This document shows positions 1-9,542 of a stretch of 64,000 nucleotides of DNA, one piece after another. The notes beneath the pieces are model-generated. The model made no database searches, had not been told where the DNA came from, and saw nothing but the letters and a program-made list of their open reading frames with translations. Positions within the stretch are counted from its first letter, which is position 1; every line of letters starts with the position of its first letter. The stretch covers positions 56,520 through 120,519 of the forward strand of contig JAYFOM010000024.1 in NCBI GenBank assembly GCA_034932685.1, written 5' to 3'. The DNA comes from JAQUCI01 sp034932685. Its GTDB lineage: Bacteria > Bacillota_I > Bacilli_A > Erysipelotrichales > Erysipelotrichaceae. Both the position numbers and the translations under genes were made by a program.

Positions 1-738
1 GCTGGTGAATATCATATGACATATGAGTTTGCGAAAGAAAAATACGCTGATGAGCAATTGATCAACGCAAAGGATGAGGTAGTATTGCTTAGACAACAAA
101 TAGAAAATCTAGGTAATATTAATATGAACGCTCCTGAAGAATATGAGGAAGTTAATCAAAGATTTGAAACGTTACAGAAAAACTATGATGAACTAATGGT
201 AAGTCGTGAGAAATTACTTGAATCAATTCAAGACATGGATAAGATCATGGTTGAACAGTTTGTAGCGATGTTTGATATGATCAATGAGCAATTCCAACAA
301 ATATTTGTGCAATTGTTTAATGGTGGTAATGCACGTTTGGTACTTGAAGATCCAAATGATCTACTTAATACAGGTATTGAGATCGAAGCCAATCCTCCTG
401 GAAAAATAGTAAAAAACAATCGCTCACTATCGGGTGGTGAAAAAACACTTGTGGCTTTCTGTGTCCTATTTGCGATTTTAAGAACTAGACCAGTGCCACT
501 ATGTTTGTTAGATGAAGTTGATACCGCACTTGATCCAGCTAATAATGATCGCTTTGCGAATTATTTAAAGCAATTTAGTGCCGACAGTCAATTCTTAGTT
601 TTAACTCATCGCACTGCTACTATGGCTAAGTGTGATGTGCTATATGGTGTTACAATGCCTAAGCAGGGGATATCACAACTATTAAGAGTACAATTAAATG
701 AGGCAGAACAAATCGCCAAAACAAAGGATGTGAACTAA
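1..738 (+). CDS. smc: Chromosome partition protein SMC, C-terminal part (5' truncated by window)
   Basis: The reading frame is open from base 1, so the gene begins before the window and only about 245 C-terminal residues are visible. They comprise the end of the coiled coil (Glu/Lys/Gln-rich, with NLGNINMNAPEEYEEV) followed by the C-terminal ATPase lobe: signature RSLSGGEKTL and Walker B CLLDEVDTALDP, then a D-loop and LTHR. SMC dimers with ScpA and ScpB compact and segregate the chromosome. The stop overlaps the ATG of ftsY by one base, so the two are translationally coupled, as in Bacillus, but rnc, the usual upstream neighbour, lies about 29 kb away here. Confidence 0.96.
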   Translation, partial: AGEYHMTYEFAKEKYADEQLINAKDEVVLLRQQIENLGNINMNAPEEYEEVNQRFETLQKNYDELMVSREKLLESIQDMDKIMVEQFVAMFDMINEQFQQIFVQLFNGGNARLVLEDPNDLLNTGIEIEANPPGKIVKNNRSLSGGEKTLVAFCVLFAILRTRPVPLCLLDEVDTALDPANNDRFANYLKQFSADSQFLVLTHRTATMAKCDVLYGVTMPKQGISQLLRVQLNEAEQIAKTKDVN

Positions 739-1700
739 TGAGCTTTCTAAGTAAGATCAAAGAACGTTTCTTTACCAATAAAGACAAAAGTTATTACTTG
801 ACTGGATTTAAAGAAACATCGCGTTCATTTAATGAGAAAATAAAATTTCTATCACAAGGTTATACAGAAGCCAACAATACTTTTTTTGAAGCGTTAATGA
901 TAGTATTGATTCAAAGCGATATTGGGATTAAAACAGCAGAAAAGATTGTTACTAACTTAAAAAAGAACATTAAAAACAAGAAAACACCATTTAATGAGGT
1001 TGTAGAACTATTACTTCAAACAATGGCAGATGTTTATGGTGAAGCTAAAGTTGATATTGATCTATCACAAGTACCAACTGTTATATTCATGGTTGGAGTT
1101 AATGGTAGTGGCAAAACAACAAGTATTGCTAAACTTGCCCATTATTTTCTACAAAAAGATAAAAAAGTTGCTGTTGTAGCTGCTGATACTTTTCGCGCAG
1201 GTGCAATCGAGCAATTAGCTAGATGGGCTGAAAGACTGAATATCGTTTGTATTAAAGGCAAAGAGAATAAAGATCCCGCAGCAACAATTGTTGATGGTTG
1301 TCGTTATGCCAAAGAAAACGGTATAGATGTTTTGCTTTGTGATACCGCTGGTCGATTACAAAATAAAACTAATTTAATGAACGAATTATCAAAAATGACA
1401 AAAGTAGCTAGTCGCGAGATAGAAAATGCACCTCATTATGTCTGGCTTACAATTGATGCTTCAACTGGGCAAAATGGTTTAAGTCAGGCAAAGATATTCA
1501 CTGAAACAACCCACGTTAATGGCATTATCTTAACTAAAATGGATGGAACCGCAAAGGGTGGCGTCGTGATGGGAATCAAAAATGAAATGAACATTCCGGT
1601 TTGTTTTGTTGGTGTTGGTGAAAAACTGGATGATCTCAAAGAATTTGATTTAGATCTTTTCATTTTTAGTATCGCTGAAGGTATTAATAATGTTAGCTAA
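738..1700 (+). CDS. ftsY: Signal recognition particle receptor FtsY
   Basis: SRP receptor GTPase that docks ribosome-nascent-chain/SRP complexes at the membrane. The 320 residues hold an N domain followed by the G domain: P-loop GVNGSGKTT near residue 120, DTFRAGAIEQL near 153, DTAGR near 204 and TKMDGTAKGG near 265. The protein starts almost directly with the N domain; the acidic A region of proteobacterial FtsY is missing, as in other Firmicutes. It overlaps smc upstream and ylxM downstream, which fits one transcript. Ffh, its partner GTPase, is not in the window. Confidence 0.97.
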   Translation: MSFLSKIKERFFTNKDKSYYLTGFKETSRSFNEKIKFLSQGYTEANNTFFEALMIVLIQSDIGIKTAEKIVTNLKKNIKNKKTPFNEVVELLLQTMADVYGEAKVDIDLSQVPTVIFMVGVNGSGKTTSIAKLAHYFLQKDKKVAVVAADTFRAGAIEQLARWAERLNIVCIKGKENKDPAATIVDGCRYAKENGIDVLLCDTAGRLQNKTNLMNELSKMTKVASREIENAPHYVWLTIDASTGQNGLSQAKIFTETTHVNGIILTKMDGTAKGGVVMGIKNEMNIPVCFVGVGEKLDDLKEFDLDLFIFSIAEGINNVS

Positions 1701-2004
1701 GAATGAACATGTCAATCAAATGTTAGATTGGTATGAAAAGCTCTTAACAGATAAACAAATATTAGTCATGAATTTGTACTATCGTGAAGATTTATCATTG
1801 ACTGAAATCGCTGAAAACCTTAAAATATCACGTAGTGCTGTTTATGATCAGATAAAAAGAACAGTTAAGTTGCTATCTAACTATGAAGATAAACTTAATT
1901 TGATCAAGAAATACCAACAAAGACAACAGCTTTATCAGAAATTACTTGAGAGTGACGCAAATAAAACAGAAACGATCGTCAAACGCTTAATAGCGATCGA
2001 ATAG
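1690..2004 (+). CDS. ylxM: YlxM/p13-family helix-turn-helix protein
   Basis: Small (104 aa) putative DNA-binding protein of the YlxM/p13 family, usually encoded between ftsY and ffh and thought to modulate SRP assembly. Visible features are a sigma-70 region 4-like helix-turn-helix (LTEIAENLKISRSAVYDQIKRT, about residues 34-55) and a charged C-terminal helix. It overlaps the end of ftsY by 11 bases. Unlike in most Firmicutes, ffh does not follow; the acetate kinase gene does. Family assignment is sound from sequence and position, but the molecular role is not settled for the family. Confidence 0.88.
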   Translation: MLAKNEHVNQMLDWYEKLLTDKQILVMNLYYREDLSLTEIAENLKISRSAVYDQIKRTVKLLSNYEDKLNLIKKYQQRQQLYQKLLESDANKTETIVKRLIAIE

Positions 2005-2012
2005 GGGGAAAC

Positions 2013-3218
2013 ATGAAAAAAGTTATATCAGTAAACGCAGGCAGTTCATCATTGAAATTTCAATTATTCGATATGCCAAAAGAAGAAGTATTGACATCAG
2101 GTATCGCTGAACGTGTAGGACTAGATATGGGAGTGTTTACGATAAAAGTAAATGATCAAAAGATAACAAAGGAACTACCAATCAAGAATCATAAAGTTGC
2201 AGTTGAACTATTACTTGAAGCATTGGTTGAACATAAGATAGTTGCTGACTTAAATGAAATTGTTGGTGCTGGGCATCGTATTGTTCAAGGTGGTGCTTAT
2301 TTTTCATCAAGTGTAGTAGTTGATGAAGATACTGTTAAAAAAGTTGATGAATTAGCCGAACTAGCTCCACTTCATAATCATGCACATTTAACCGGTTATT
2401 TTGCTTTTAAAGAAGCATTACCAAACATTGAACATGTTTTTGTATTTGATACGGCTTTCCATCAAACTATGGCACCTGAGGTATATACATATGCATTACC
2501 TTATGAATGGCAAACTGATTATCGTGTTAGACGTTATGGTGCTCATGGTACAAGCCATCAATATGTAGCTCAAAGATGTGCTGAATTGATGCAGAAGGAT
2601 ATCAAAGATCTTAAGATCATTACCTGTCATCTTGGTAATGGTGCTTCAATAACAGCTGTTGAAGGTGGTAAATGTGTTAATACCTCAATGGGTTTTACGC
2701 CATTGGCTGGAATTATGATGGGTACAAGATGTGGTGATATTGATCCAGCTATTGTTTTATACATGATGAACAAAACGGGAATGAGTACTGCTGAGATGGA
2801 TACAACCCTTAACAAGAAATCAGGAATGCTTGGAATTAGTGGTGTATCAAGCGATGCAAGAGATGTAGAGATCGCTGCAGCAAATGGTAATCAAAGAGCA
2901 ATACTTACACAAAATATTTACGTTAATCGTATTGTAAATGTTGTTGGTGGATATTTTATGCAGATGGGTGGTTGTGACGCTATTATATTTACAGCAGGAC
3001 TTGGTGAAAACGACGCGAAGATTAGGCAAATGGTTTGTACAGGTATTGCAAAAGGCATGAGTTTGACGATAGATGAAGAACTAAATGCCAAAGTACGATC
3101 TAAAGAAATCATGATAAGTACCGAAGATTCAAAAGTTCAAGCTTGGATTATCCCAACTAATGAAGAGTTAGTTATTGCACGCGATACCTATCATTTATTA
3201 GGTTTAGCGAATGATTAA
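2013..3218 (+). CDS. ackA: Acetate kinase
   Basis: Converts acetyl phosphate and ADP to acetate and ATP, the substrate-level phosphorylation step of mixed-acid fermentation. At 401 aa it has the normal family length. It shows the N-terminal NAGSSSLKFQLF signature, the HRIVQGG segment near residue 88, the HGTSHQYV catalytic segment near 180, HLGNGAS near 207 and the FTAGLGEN segment near 330. A clear ribosome binding site (AGGGGGAAAC) precedes the ATG. No phosphotransacetylase gene is adjacent. It overlaps the next gene, nrnA, by 8 bases. Confidence 0.97.
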   Translation: MKKVISVNAGSSSLKFQLFDMPKEEVLTSGIAERVGLDMGVFTIKVNDQKITKELPIKNHKVAVELLLEALVEHKIVADLNEIVGAGHRIVQGGAYFSSSVVVDEDTVKKVDELAELAPLHNHAHLTGYFAFKEALPNIEHVFVFDTAFHQTMAPEVYTYALPYEWQTDYRVRRYGAHGTSHQYVAQRCAELMQKDIKDLKIITCHLGNGASITAVEGGKCVNTSMGFTPLAGIMMGTRCGDIDPAIVLYMMNKTGMSTAEMDTTLNKKSGMLGISGVSSDARDVEIAAANGNQRAILTQNIYVNRIVNVVGGYFMQMGGCDAIIFTAGLGENDAKIRQMVCTGIAKGMSLTIDEELNAKVRSKEIMISTEDSKVQAWIIPTNEELVIARDTYHLLGLAND

Positions 3219-4161
3219 AGAAATACTTGCAACGATAAATGAACATGATATTATCACTATCTTTCGTCATGAAAGAGCAGATGGTGATGCTTTTGGTAGT
3301 CAATGTGCTTTAGCGTTATGGCTTAAAACATCATTTGATAATAAAGAAGTTTATTGTCTTGGTGCCAATGGTAAAGATAACGCTATTCAATTTATGTTAA
3401 TGGATGATGTAAAGGATGACATTATTGCATCTTCATTAGCTATCGTACTTGATACAGCCAATACTGCTCGCATTGATGATAAAAGATACCAAACAGCACA
3501 AAAAATAATAAAGATCGATCATCATGTCTTGATTGAATCCTATGGTGATATTGAATATGTTGATGTAAATAAGTCCAGTACTTGTGAAATTGTGCTTGAG
3601 TTAATTGAGGCACATCAAGCAATCACAAGTTGTGATATTAGAATCGCTGAATATCTATATAAAGGCTTGATAACAGACACACTACGTTTCTCAACAACAA
3701 ACACAAGTGCATCAACACTTAATGCTGGCGCAAGACTTACTGCTTGTGGTATTGATGTCGCAAATATTAGTTTTGAAATGTTCAAAGTAAATAAGAACTA
3801 TTTTCAATTATCAACAATATTAAGACAAAATAGTGTATTTACTTGTGATGATAAACTAGCATTTGTATATCTTAAACAAAAAGATATTAGTGCTCATAGT
3901 TTAGATCAAGAGGACGCAAAGGATTTCATCAATGAATTTAACAAGCTTGATGTTGTTAAAATATGGGTTTTATTTATTGAAGATGAAATACAAGCTGATT
4001 ATTATAATGTTAGTATTAGAGCTCGTAGCCTTCGTATCGACGACATTGCTAATCGCTTTAATGGTGGTGGTCATCAACAAGCAGCTGGAATCAAGGGCTT
4101 AACATTTGATGATACAAAGCGTTTGCTTGAAATTTTAAAAACAAGAATAAGCAGTCAGTAA
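3211..4161 (+). CDS. nrnA: DHH/DHHA1 phosphoesterase, NrnA-like nanoRNase
   Basis: Member of the DHH phosphoesterase family that degrades 2-5 nt RNA and/or dephosphorylates pAp in Firmicutes. Metal-binding motifs are visible in order: RADGDAFGS near residue 23, DTANTAR near 89, the IDHH motif near 108, and the C-terminal DHHA1 signature FNGGGHQQAAG near 284. The 316-aa length is typical. It is translationally coupled to ackA (8-base overlap), and a strong terminator overlaps its stop codon, closing the smc-ftsY-ylxM-ackA-nrnA run. NrnA versus the cyclic-dinucleotide-linked relatives cannot be separated with certainty, but the lack of TM or PAS domains excludes GdpP. Confidence 0.9.
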   Translation: MIKEILATINEHDIITIFRHERADGDAFGSQCALALWLKTSFDNKEVYCLGANGKDNAIQFMLMDDVKDDIIASSLAIVLDTANTARIDDKRYQTAQKIIKIDHHVLIESYGDIEYVDVNKSSTCEIVLELIEAHQAITSCDIRIAEYLYKGLITDTLRFSTTNTSASTLNAGARLTACGIDVANISFEMFKVNKNYFQLSTILRQNSVFTCDDKLAFVYLKQKDISAHSLDQEDAKDFINEFNKLDVVKIWVLFIEDEIQADYYNVSIRARSLRIDDIANRFNGGGHQQAAGIKGLTFDDTKRLLEILKTRISSQ

Positions 4162-4175
4162 TCTGACTGTTTTTT
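4152..4175 (+). terminator. Rho-independent terminator after nrnA
   Basis: Perfect 7-bp stem CAGTCAG/CTGACTG with loop TAAT followed by six T. The nrnA stop codon lies in the loop. Confidence 0.92.
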
Positions 4176-4287
4176 AAATGCAAAGCTACCATATTGAGTT
4201 ATAAAACATAACTAGTAAATGAGTGTTAAACGTTTTAAACGATATAATATGACACAGTAGTATGATAAAATAAATTAAGAGGTATCT

Positions 4288-7200
4288 ATGGCAACCCATT
4301 TAGCGCTTAGAAGTAGTTATTCATTACTTGAGTCGACATTAACCATAAAAGATATCGTATCATTATTGAAAGATAATGGTTTTAAATGTGCAGCATTATG
4401 TGATCATCGTGTTATGTATGCTAGTGTAAGTTTTTATAAAGAATGTATTAAAAACGGTATAAAACCAATCATTGGACTTGAAGTTGATATTAGACATGAA
4501 GATTATGAGTCATCGGTATATCTATTGGCAAAAAATAATCAAGGCTATCGAAATCTATTGAGTTGTTCGTCTTTTTTGAACTGTGAAGCTACTTACTTGA
4601 CTGTTGAACAACTTTTACATTTTAGTAATGATTGCGTTATGATTTTACCAAGTGAAGGTGGTATGCTTGAGCCAGAACTTATAAAAGAAGATCAGAGCAA
4701 GCTTATTACGACACTAAATTTCTTTCGTGAACATCATAGTGACTTCTATATTGGTTTATCATCAGCTTTAAACTCACTATGGCGAAGTAAAAACACTTTT
4801 TTAAAAACAATATGTCACAGCTTAAATATTAAAACCGTGATGCTTAATAAGATTTATTATCAAAAACCAGAAGATTTTATGGTACTTAAAACATTGAGAG
4901 CTATAAAAAAGAGCACCAATATTGATGATCAAGCATTATTAAATGAACGCAATTATCAGTTTTTAGACACTGAGAGCTTAATGCCTTTATATCAACAAGA
5001 TGATATTGATGAAAGTGATAATATTGCTGAACTTTGTAACATTAATATCTTTGATCATAAATCATCATTACCAATTTATAAGAAGAACGTCTCTGCTTCA
5101 AGTAAAGACTATCTTTTTGAACTTTGTAAAGTAGGTCTTAAGAAACGTTTTGAGAATAAAAAAATCCCAATATCTTATCAAAAGAGATTAAACTTTGAAC
5201 TTAGTGTTATTTTCAAAATGAACTATGAGGACTATTTCTTGATTGTTTGGGACTTCATCCGCTATGCACGTAATAATGGTATCTATGTTGGACCAGGAAG
5301 AGGGAGTGCCGCTGGTTCTGTTGTTTCATGGTCACTTGGAATAACACATGTTGATCCTATCTTTTATGGCTTACTATTTGAACGTTTTTTAAATCCTGAG
5401 CGTATTTCATTACCTGATATTGATATTGATTTTCCTGATAATCGACGTGATGAAGTCATAAAATATGTAGCAAAACTATATGGTAAAGACCATGTGGCTC
5501 ACATTGCTACTTTTGGTACTTTTGGTGCTAAACAAGCCATTAGAGACTGCGGCCGTGTAATGAATTTAAATACAAGAGAACTTGATTTACTAGCTAAAAG
5601 TATCCCTAATGGTTTAAATATCAGCTTAGATACTGCATATAATAATAGTAAGAAGTTCAAACAAATTGTCGATAGTGATGAACGATTTATACAAGTATAT
5701 AAAATGGCCATAATGATTGAAGGATTACCACGTCATATATCAACTCACGCTGCTGGTGTTGTTATGAGTAAGGAAAAACTTACTGATGTTGTTGCATTGA
5801 TCAGTGTCGAACCTGACATGTTATCAACTCAAGTTACAATGGAATATTTAGAAGAACTTGGTTTGATCAAAATGGATTTCTTAGGTTTACGTAACCTTAC
5901 AATTATCGATAAAACATTATCTTATATTAAACCAAAACCTGATATCTTTAAGATCCCACTTGATGATCAGAAAACATACGAAATGATTAGTAAAGGCGAT
6001 ACTGTGGGTATTTTTCAACTTGAATCAGAAGGAATGAAAAATCTAATTGTTAAGATGCGACCAAATCAGTTTACAGATATCTCAACATGTATTGCCTTGT
6101 TTCGTCCTGGACCCATGGAAAATATACCCTTGTATCTTAAAAACAGACAAGATCCTAGCGTTGTATCATATTTACATAAAGATTTGATCCCTATTTTAAA
6201 CGAAACGTATGGTGTAATAATATATCAAGAGCAAATCATGCAAATAGCACAAGTAGTAGCTGGTTTTAGTTTGAGTAAAGCAGATATTTTAAGAAAAGCT
6301 ATGAGTAAGAAAAGTGTTGAACAACTTACGCGTTTAAAGGAAGAGTTTATTTTAGGTTGTATTAATAAAGGCCACTCACAAAATGTTGGTAAAGAATTGT
6401 ATGATCTCATCTTGAAATTCGCTAATTATGGCTTTAACAAATCTCACAGTGTAGCTTATGCGCTTATTGCTTATCAAATGGCATATTTAAAGGCAAACTA
6501 CCCGGAGTACTTTATGTCGTGTTTATTAGACAGTGTGATTGGAAGCGAAGTTAAAACAGCTGAATACCTAAATGAATGTCGTAAGTGTAATGTCTTTATC
6601 AAACCAATATCGATCAATCATAGTAATGAGAATTATACATTTGAAGATGGAGCTATCCGTTTACCATTTGTATGTATAAAAGGAGTTGGTTTAAGTGCTG
6701 TTAAGGAGATATTAAGTGAGCGTGAAAGAGGTTTATTTAGTGACTATCACGAATTTGTGGCACGTATTAACATGCGCAAAATAAGTAAATCGATTATTGA
6801 GTCCTTAATTAAAGCTGGAGCATTAGATGAATTCGATATCAGTCGAAATAGTATGCTTAAATCACTTGATAATGCGATCAATTACGCAAATCTTGTGAAA
6901 ATTGATAATCCGGATCAGAACTATATTGATTTTGGGTTAATAGCAAAACCAATCATACTTGATATTGCTGATACAATGATGGAAAAATTACAATATGAAA
7001 AAGAAACGATGGGTCTTTATATATCAGAACATCCAATGATAACCGTAAAGCGTAACATCAATTATCAAGGAAGAAACATCAATGATCTAAAAATAACAAA
7101 TGAACGTGTTTCACTTCTTGTAAATATTGTAAAGGTTAAACATTATCAAGCTAAGACAGGTGAAATGGCATTTGTAAGCGCTGATGATGAAAGCGGTATG

Positions 7201-7338
7201 CTTGATCTTGTGGTATTACCGAATCAATATCGTAAATTTAGCAATTTGCTAGTCAAAAATAAGATAGTTCTAATTGAAGGTAAAATGGATAAACCGCAAT
7301 CATTTGTGGTTGATATGATCAGTGATATTGAGCTGTAG
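4288..7338 (+). CDS. dnaE: DNA polymerase III alpha subunit, DnaE type
   Basis: Second C-family replicative polymerase of low-GC Gram-positives, which extends lagging-strand primers before hand-off to PolC. The 1016 aa carry a PHP domain (1-210), the palm with GPGRGSAAGSVVSW near 338 and the catalytic PDIDIDFPD near 373, RHISTHAAGV near 484, FNKSHSVAYALIAYQMAYLK near 715, and an OB fold near 930-1000. The first PHP metal motif, normally HLHVH, reads HLALR, so two of its three histidines are gone. Its gene has its own upstream region (4176-4287) with a TATAAT at 4243-4248 and an AAACGTTT palindrome just before it. SD AAGAGGT precedes the ATG. Confidence 0.97.
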   Translation: MATHLALRSSYSLLESTLTIKDIVSLLKDNGFKCAALCDHRVMYASVSFYKECIKNGIKPIIGLEVDIRHEDYESSVYLLAKNNQGYRNLLSCSSFLNCEATYLTVEQLLHFSNDCVMILPSEGGMLEPELIKEDQSKLITTLNFFREHHSDFYIGLSSALNSLWRSKNTFLKTICHSLNIKTVMLNKIYYQKPEDFMVLKTLRAIKKSTNIDDQALLNERNYQFLDTESLMPLYQQDDIDESDNIAELCNINIFDHKSSLPIYKKNVSASSKDYLFELCKVGLKKRFENKKIPISYQKRLNFELSVIFKMNYEDYFLIVWDFIRYARNNGIYVGPGRGSAAGSVVSWSLGITHVDPIFYGLLFERFLNPERISLPDIDIDFPDNRRDEVIKYVAKLYGKDHVAHIATFGTFGAKQAIRDCGRVMNLNTRELDLLAKSIPNGLNISLDTAYNNSKKFKQIVDSDERFIQVYKMAIMIEGLPRHISTHAAGVVMSKEKLTDVVALISVEPDMLSTQVTMEYLEELGLIKMDFLGLRNLTIIDKTLSYIKPKPDIFKIPLDDQKTYEMISKGDTVGIFQLESEGMKNLIVKMRPNQFTDISTCIALFRPGPMENIPLYLKNRQDPSVVSYLHKDLIPILNETYGVIIYQEQIMQIAQVVAGFSLSKADILRKAMSKKSVEQLTRLKEEFILGCINKGHSQNVGKELYDLILKFANYGFNKSHSVAYALIAYQMAYLKANYPEYFMSCLLDSVIGSEVKTAEYLNECRKCNVFIKPISINHSNENYTFEDGAIRLPFVCIKGVGLSAVKEILSERERGLFSDYHEFVARINMRKISKSIIESLIKAGALDEFDISRNSMLKSLDNAINYANLVKIDNPDQNYIDFGLIAKPIILDIADTMMEKLQYEKETMGLYISEHPMITVKRNINYQGRNINDLKITNERVSLLVNIVKVKHYQAKTGEMAFVSADDESGMLDLVVLPNQYRKFSNLLVKNKIVLIEGKMDKPQSFVVDMISDIEL

Positions 7339-7391
7339 CTTATTCACACAAATATCACAATAATCTATTATGATGACGATAGGGTGGTAAC

Positions 7392-8054
7392 ATGAGTAAA
7401 ATTTTGCTTGTAGATGATGAAATTCGTATTAGAGAAGTTATCAAAGAATACGCTGTGCTTTATGGTCATTCTGTTGTCGAAGCAAGTGATGGTCTTGAAG
7501 CTATCGAGTATGTTAAAAATGAAGACTTTGATGTTGTTATACTTGATATCATGATGCCAAATCTTGATGGATTTATGGCGTGCAAACATATAAAAGCAAT
7601 TAAGAAGATACCTATTATAATGTTATCTGCACGTCAAGAAGAGTATGATAAGCTAAAAGGTTTTGAACTTGGAATTGACGACTATGTGACTAAACCATTT
7701 TCACCTAAAGAACTGATGGCAAGAGTAAAAGCTGTCTGTGAAAGATTCGCTGGTAAAGCCAGCAGTAAATATCAGTTCGAAGGTTTAGTTGTTGATACGG
7801 AAGGTGTCAACGTTTTTGTTGATCAAGAAAAAATACATATAACACCTAAAGAATTTGAATTATTAACATATTTGATTAAGAATAAGAACATGGCGATATC
7901 AAGAGATAGATTACTAGAAGAAGTATGGAACTATGATTATTTTGGTGATGATCGAACAGTTGATACACATATTAAGATGTTAAGAAAAAATCTTGGTAAA
8001 TATCGCAAGTTCATTGTTACTGTTAGAGGTATGGGATATAAGTTTGAAGCGTAA
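7392..8054 (+). CDS. OmpR/PhoB-family response regulator
   Basis: DNA-binding response regulator of 220 aa. The receiver domain (1-115) has acidic pocket D8-D9, phospho-acceptor D52 in LDIMMPNLDG, the switch Ser/Thr in IMLSA and the conserved Lys in VTKPF. The C-terminal winged helix (about 125-220) has ITPKEFELLTYL and the DNA-recognition segment DDRTVDTHIKMLRKNLGK. It pairs with the histidine kinase gene 66 bases downstream. It closely resembles the second regulator at 58.2-58.9 kb. The signal and regulon cannot be told from sequence. Confidence 0.95.
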   Translation: MSKILLVDDEIRIREVIKEYAVLYGHSVVEASDGLEAIEYVKNEDFDVVILDIMMPNLDGFMACKHIKAIKKIPIIMLSARQEEYDKLKGFELGIDDYVTKPFSPKELMARVKAVCERFAGKASSKYQFEGLVVDTEGVNVFVDQEKIHITPKEFELLTYLIKNKNMAISRDRLLEEVWNYDYFGDDRTVDTHIKMLRKNLGKYRKFIVTVRGMGYKFEA

Positions 8055-8120
8055 ACTGATAATACTTCAAATACTTAATTTATGTTATATAATATAAACA
8101 TAGATTAAGGAATTTTAGAC

Positions 8121-9542
8121 ATGAGAAATCTTTTCGACAATTTTGATTTTAAAGGAATTCGATTTAAGACATGGATTCTTTTTGTCTGTTTTGCGGGAGG
8201 AATTCTCTTTTTATTGTGGTTTCTTCAAGTATCATCATTAAAGCCTTATTATCGTAGTGTCAAAGTAAATGGTGTACAAAATATAGCTATAAAGATTGAA
8301 CAAGCACTTAATGACAATGACGTTATTGCGGATATTATTGATATTACTTATGATAACAACGTATGTCTTGCGATTTATAGTTACAACGACTTTGAATTAT
8401 TGAATATAAATGCTCTTGGTGTTGGTTGCTATCTGAGTAATGTGGGTTTTGAAGAGCGTTTGAACACAGATCACTACATTGAGTTAATTAATAATAGTGA
8501 AAAAGATGAAGTCTATGAATATATCACTAGTGAACGTTTTCAAGATGAAATGCTTGTTTATGGTAAGAAAATCGATGCTCATCTTGGTACATACTATTTA
8601 TTATTAAATGCCATTGTTGAACCGGTTGACTCAACAGTGTTTATCATGCAGAATCAATTTTTTATTATATCAGTATGTGTTTTATTCGCTTCAGGATTCA
8701 TTGCCTTTCTATTAGCGAAGGCTTATGCTGATCCCTTAATGAAGATGACTGATAGTGCTATTTTATTAGCAGAAGGAAATTATGATGTTCGTTTTGATGG
8801 AGAAACTTATACTGAAATAAATGAACTTGCTAAAACACTGAATTATGCGACTGATGAATTATCTAAAACTGAAGAGTTACGACGCGATTTAATCGCAAAT
8901 GTATCTCATGATATCAAAACACCGTTGACAATGATCAAAGCTTACGCTGAAATGATCAATGATATTTCAGGCGATAATCCTAAAAAACGTAAAGATCATG
9001 TCAATGTTATTATCAATGAAGCTAATCATATGAATAAATTAGTTGATGATATGCTTGTTTTGACTAAAGTGCAATCTGGAAACATTGTTATTAATGAGAG
9101 ATCATTTGATTTAGTCAAAAAATGTCATGAGATAGTAAAAGTATTAACTGGTTTAAGTAATAAACAACAAGCAAAGATCAAACTTATTCATCCTGATGTG
9201 GCAAACGTAATAGCTGATGAGACTTTGATCGGTCAGGTTATCTACAATTTTTTGAATAATGCAATCAAACATACCGGTGATGATAAAGTTATCATACTTG
9301 AAATTAAAGCGATCAATGATCGCTTTAGGGTATCGGTTACGGATAATGGTTGTGGTATTGCCGATGAAGACATTCCGTTTATCTGGGATCGCTATTATAA
9401 AATAGATAAAAATTATCAACGAAATCAAGAAGGATCAGGATTAGGTCTTGCTATATCAAAAGCTTATCTAGATTTACACCATTGTGAATATGGTGTTGAG
9501 AGTATCGTTAAGAAAGGTACCACTTTCTGGTTTATTATTTAG
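8121..9542 (+). CDS. Sensor histidine kinase, HAMP-containing
   Basis: Membrane sensor kinase partner of the preceding regulator. Order: TM1 near residues 17-38, an extracytoplasmic domain of about 135 aa, TM2 near 176-200, HAMP, then the dimerisation/phospho-acceptor helix with ANVSHDIKTPLTM (His 263), N box NFLNNAIKHT, G1 DNGCGIADEDI, F box IWDRYYK and G2 GSGLGLAISKAY. The segment leaving TM1 (LWFLQVSSLKPYYRS) is echoed in the second kinase at 56.8-58.2 kb. A TATAAT box at 8088-8093 could give it its own promoter. Its stop overlaps the convergent nucleoside hydrolase by 8 bases, with no terminator between them. Confidence 0.95.
   Translation: MRNLFDNFDFKGIRFKTWILFVCFAGGILFLLWFLQVSSLKPYYRSVKVNGVQNIAIKIEQALNDNDVIADIIDITYDNNVCLAIYSYNDFELLNINALGVGCYLSNVGFEERLNTDHYIELINNSEKDEVYEYITSERFQDEMLVYGKKIDAHLGTYYLLLNAIVEPVDSTVFIMQNQFFIISVCVLFASGFIAFLLAKAYADPLMKMTDSAILLAEGNYDVRFDGETYTEINELAKTLNYATDELSKTEELRRDLIANVSHDIKTPLTMIKAYAEMINDISGDNPKKRKDHVNVIINEANHMNKLVDDMLVLTKVQSGNIVINERSFDLVKKCHEIVKVLTGLSNKQQAKIKLIHPDVANVIADETLIGQVIYNFLNNAIKHTGDDKVIILEIKAINDRFRVSVTDNGCGIADEDIPFIWDRYYKIDKNYQRNQEGSGLGLAISKAYLDLHHCEYGVESIVKKGTTFWFII

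Noticed and set aside
9153..9428. 91-aa minus-strand frame inside the first histidine kinase
   Set aside because: Antisense to the conserved ATPase domain, with no independent signals.
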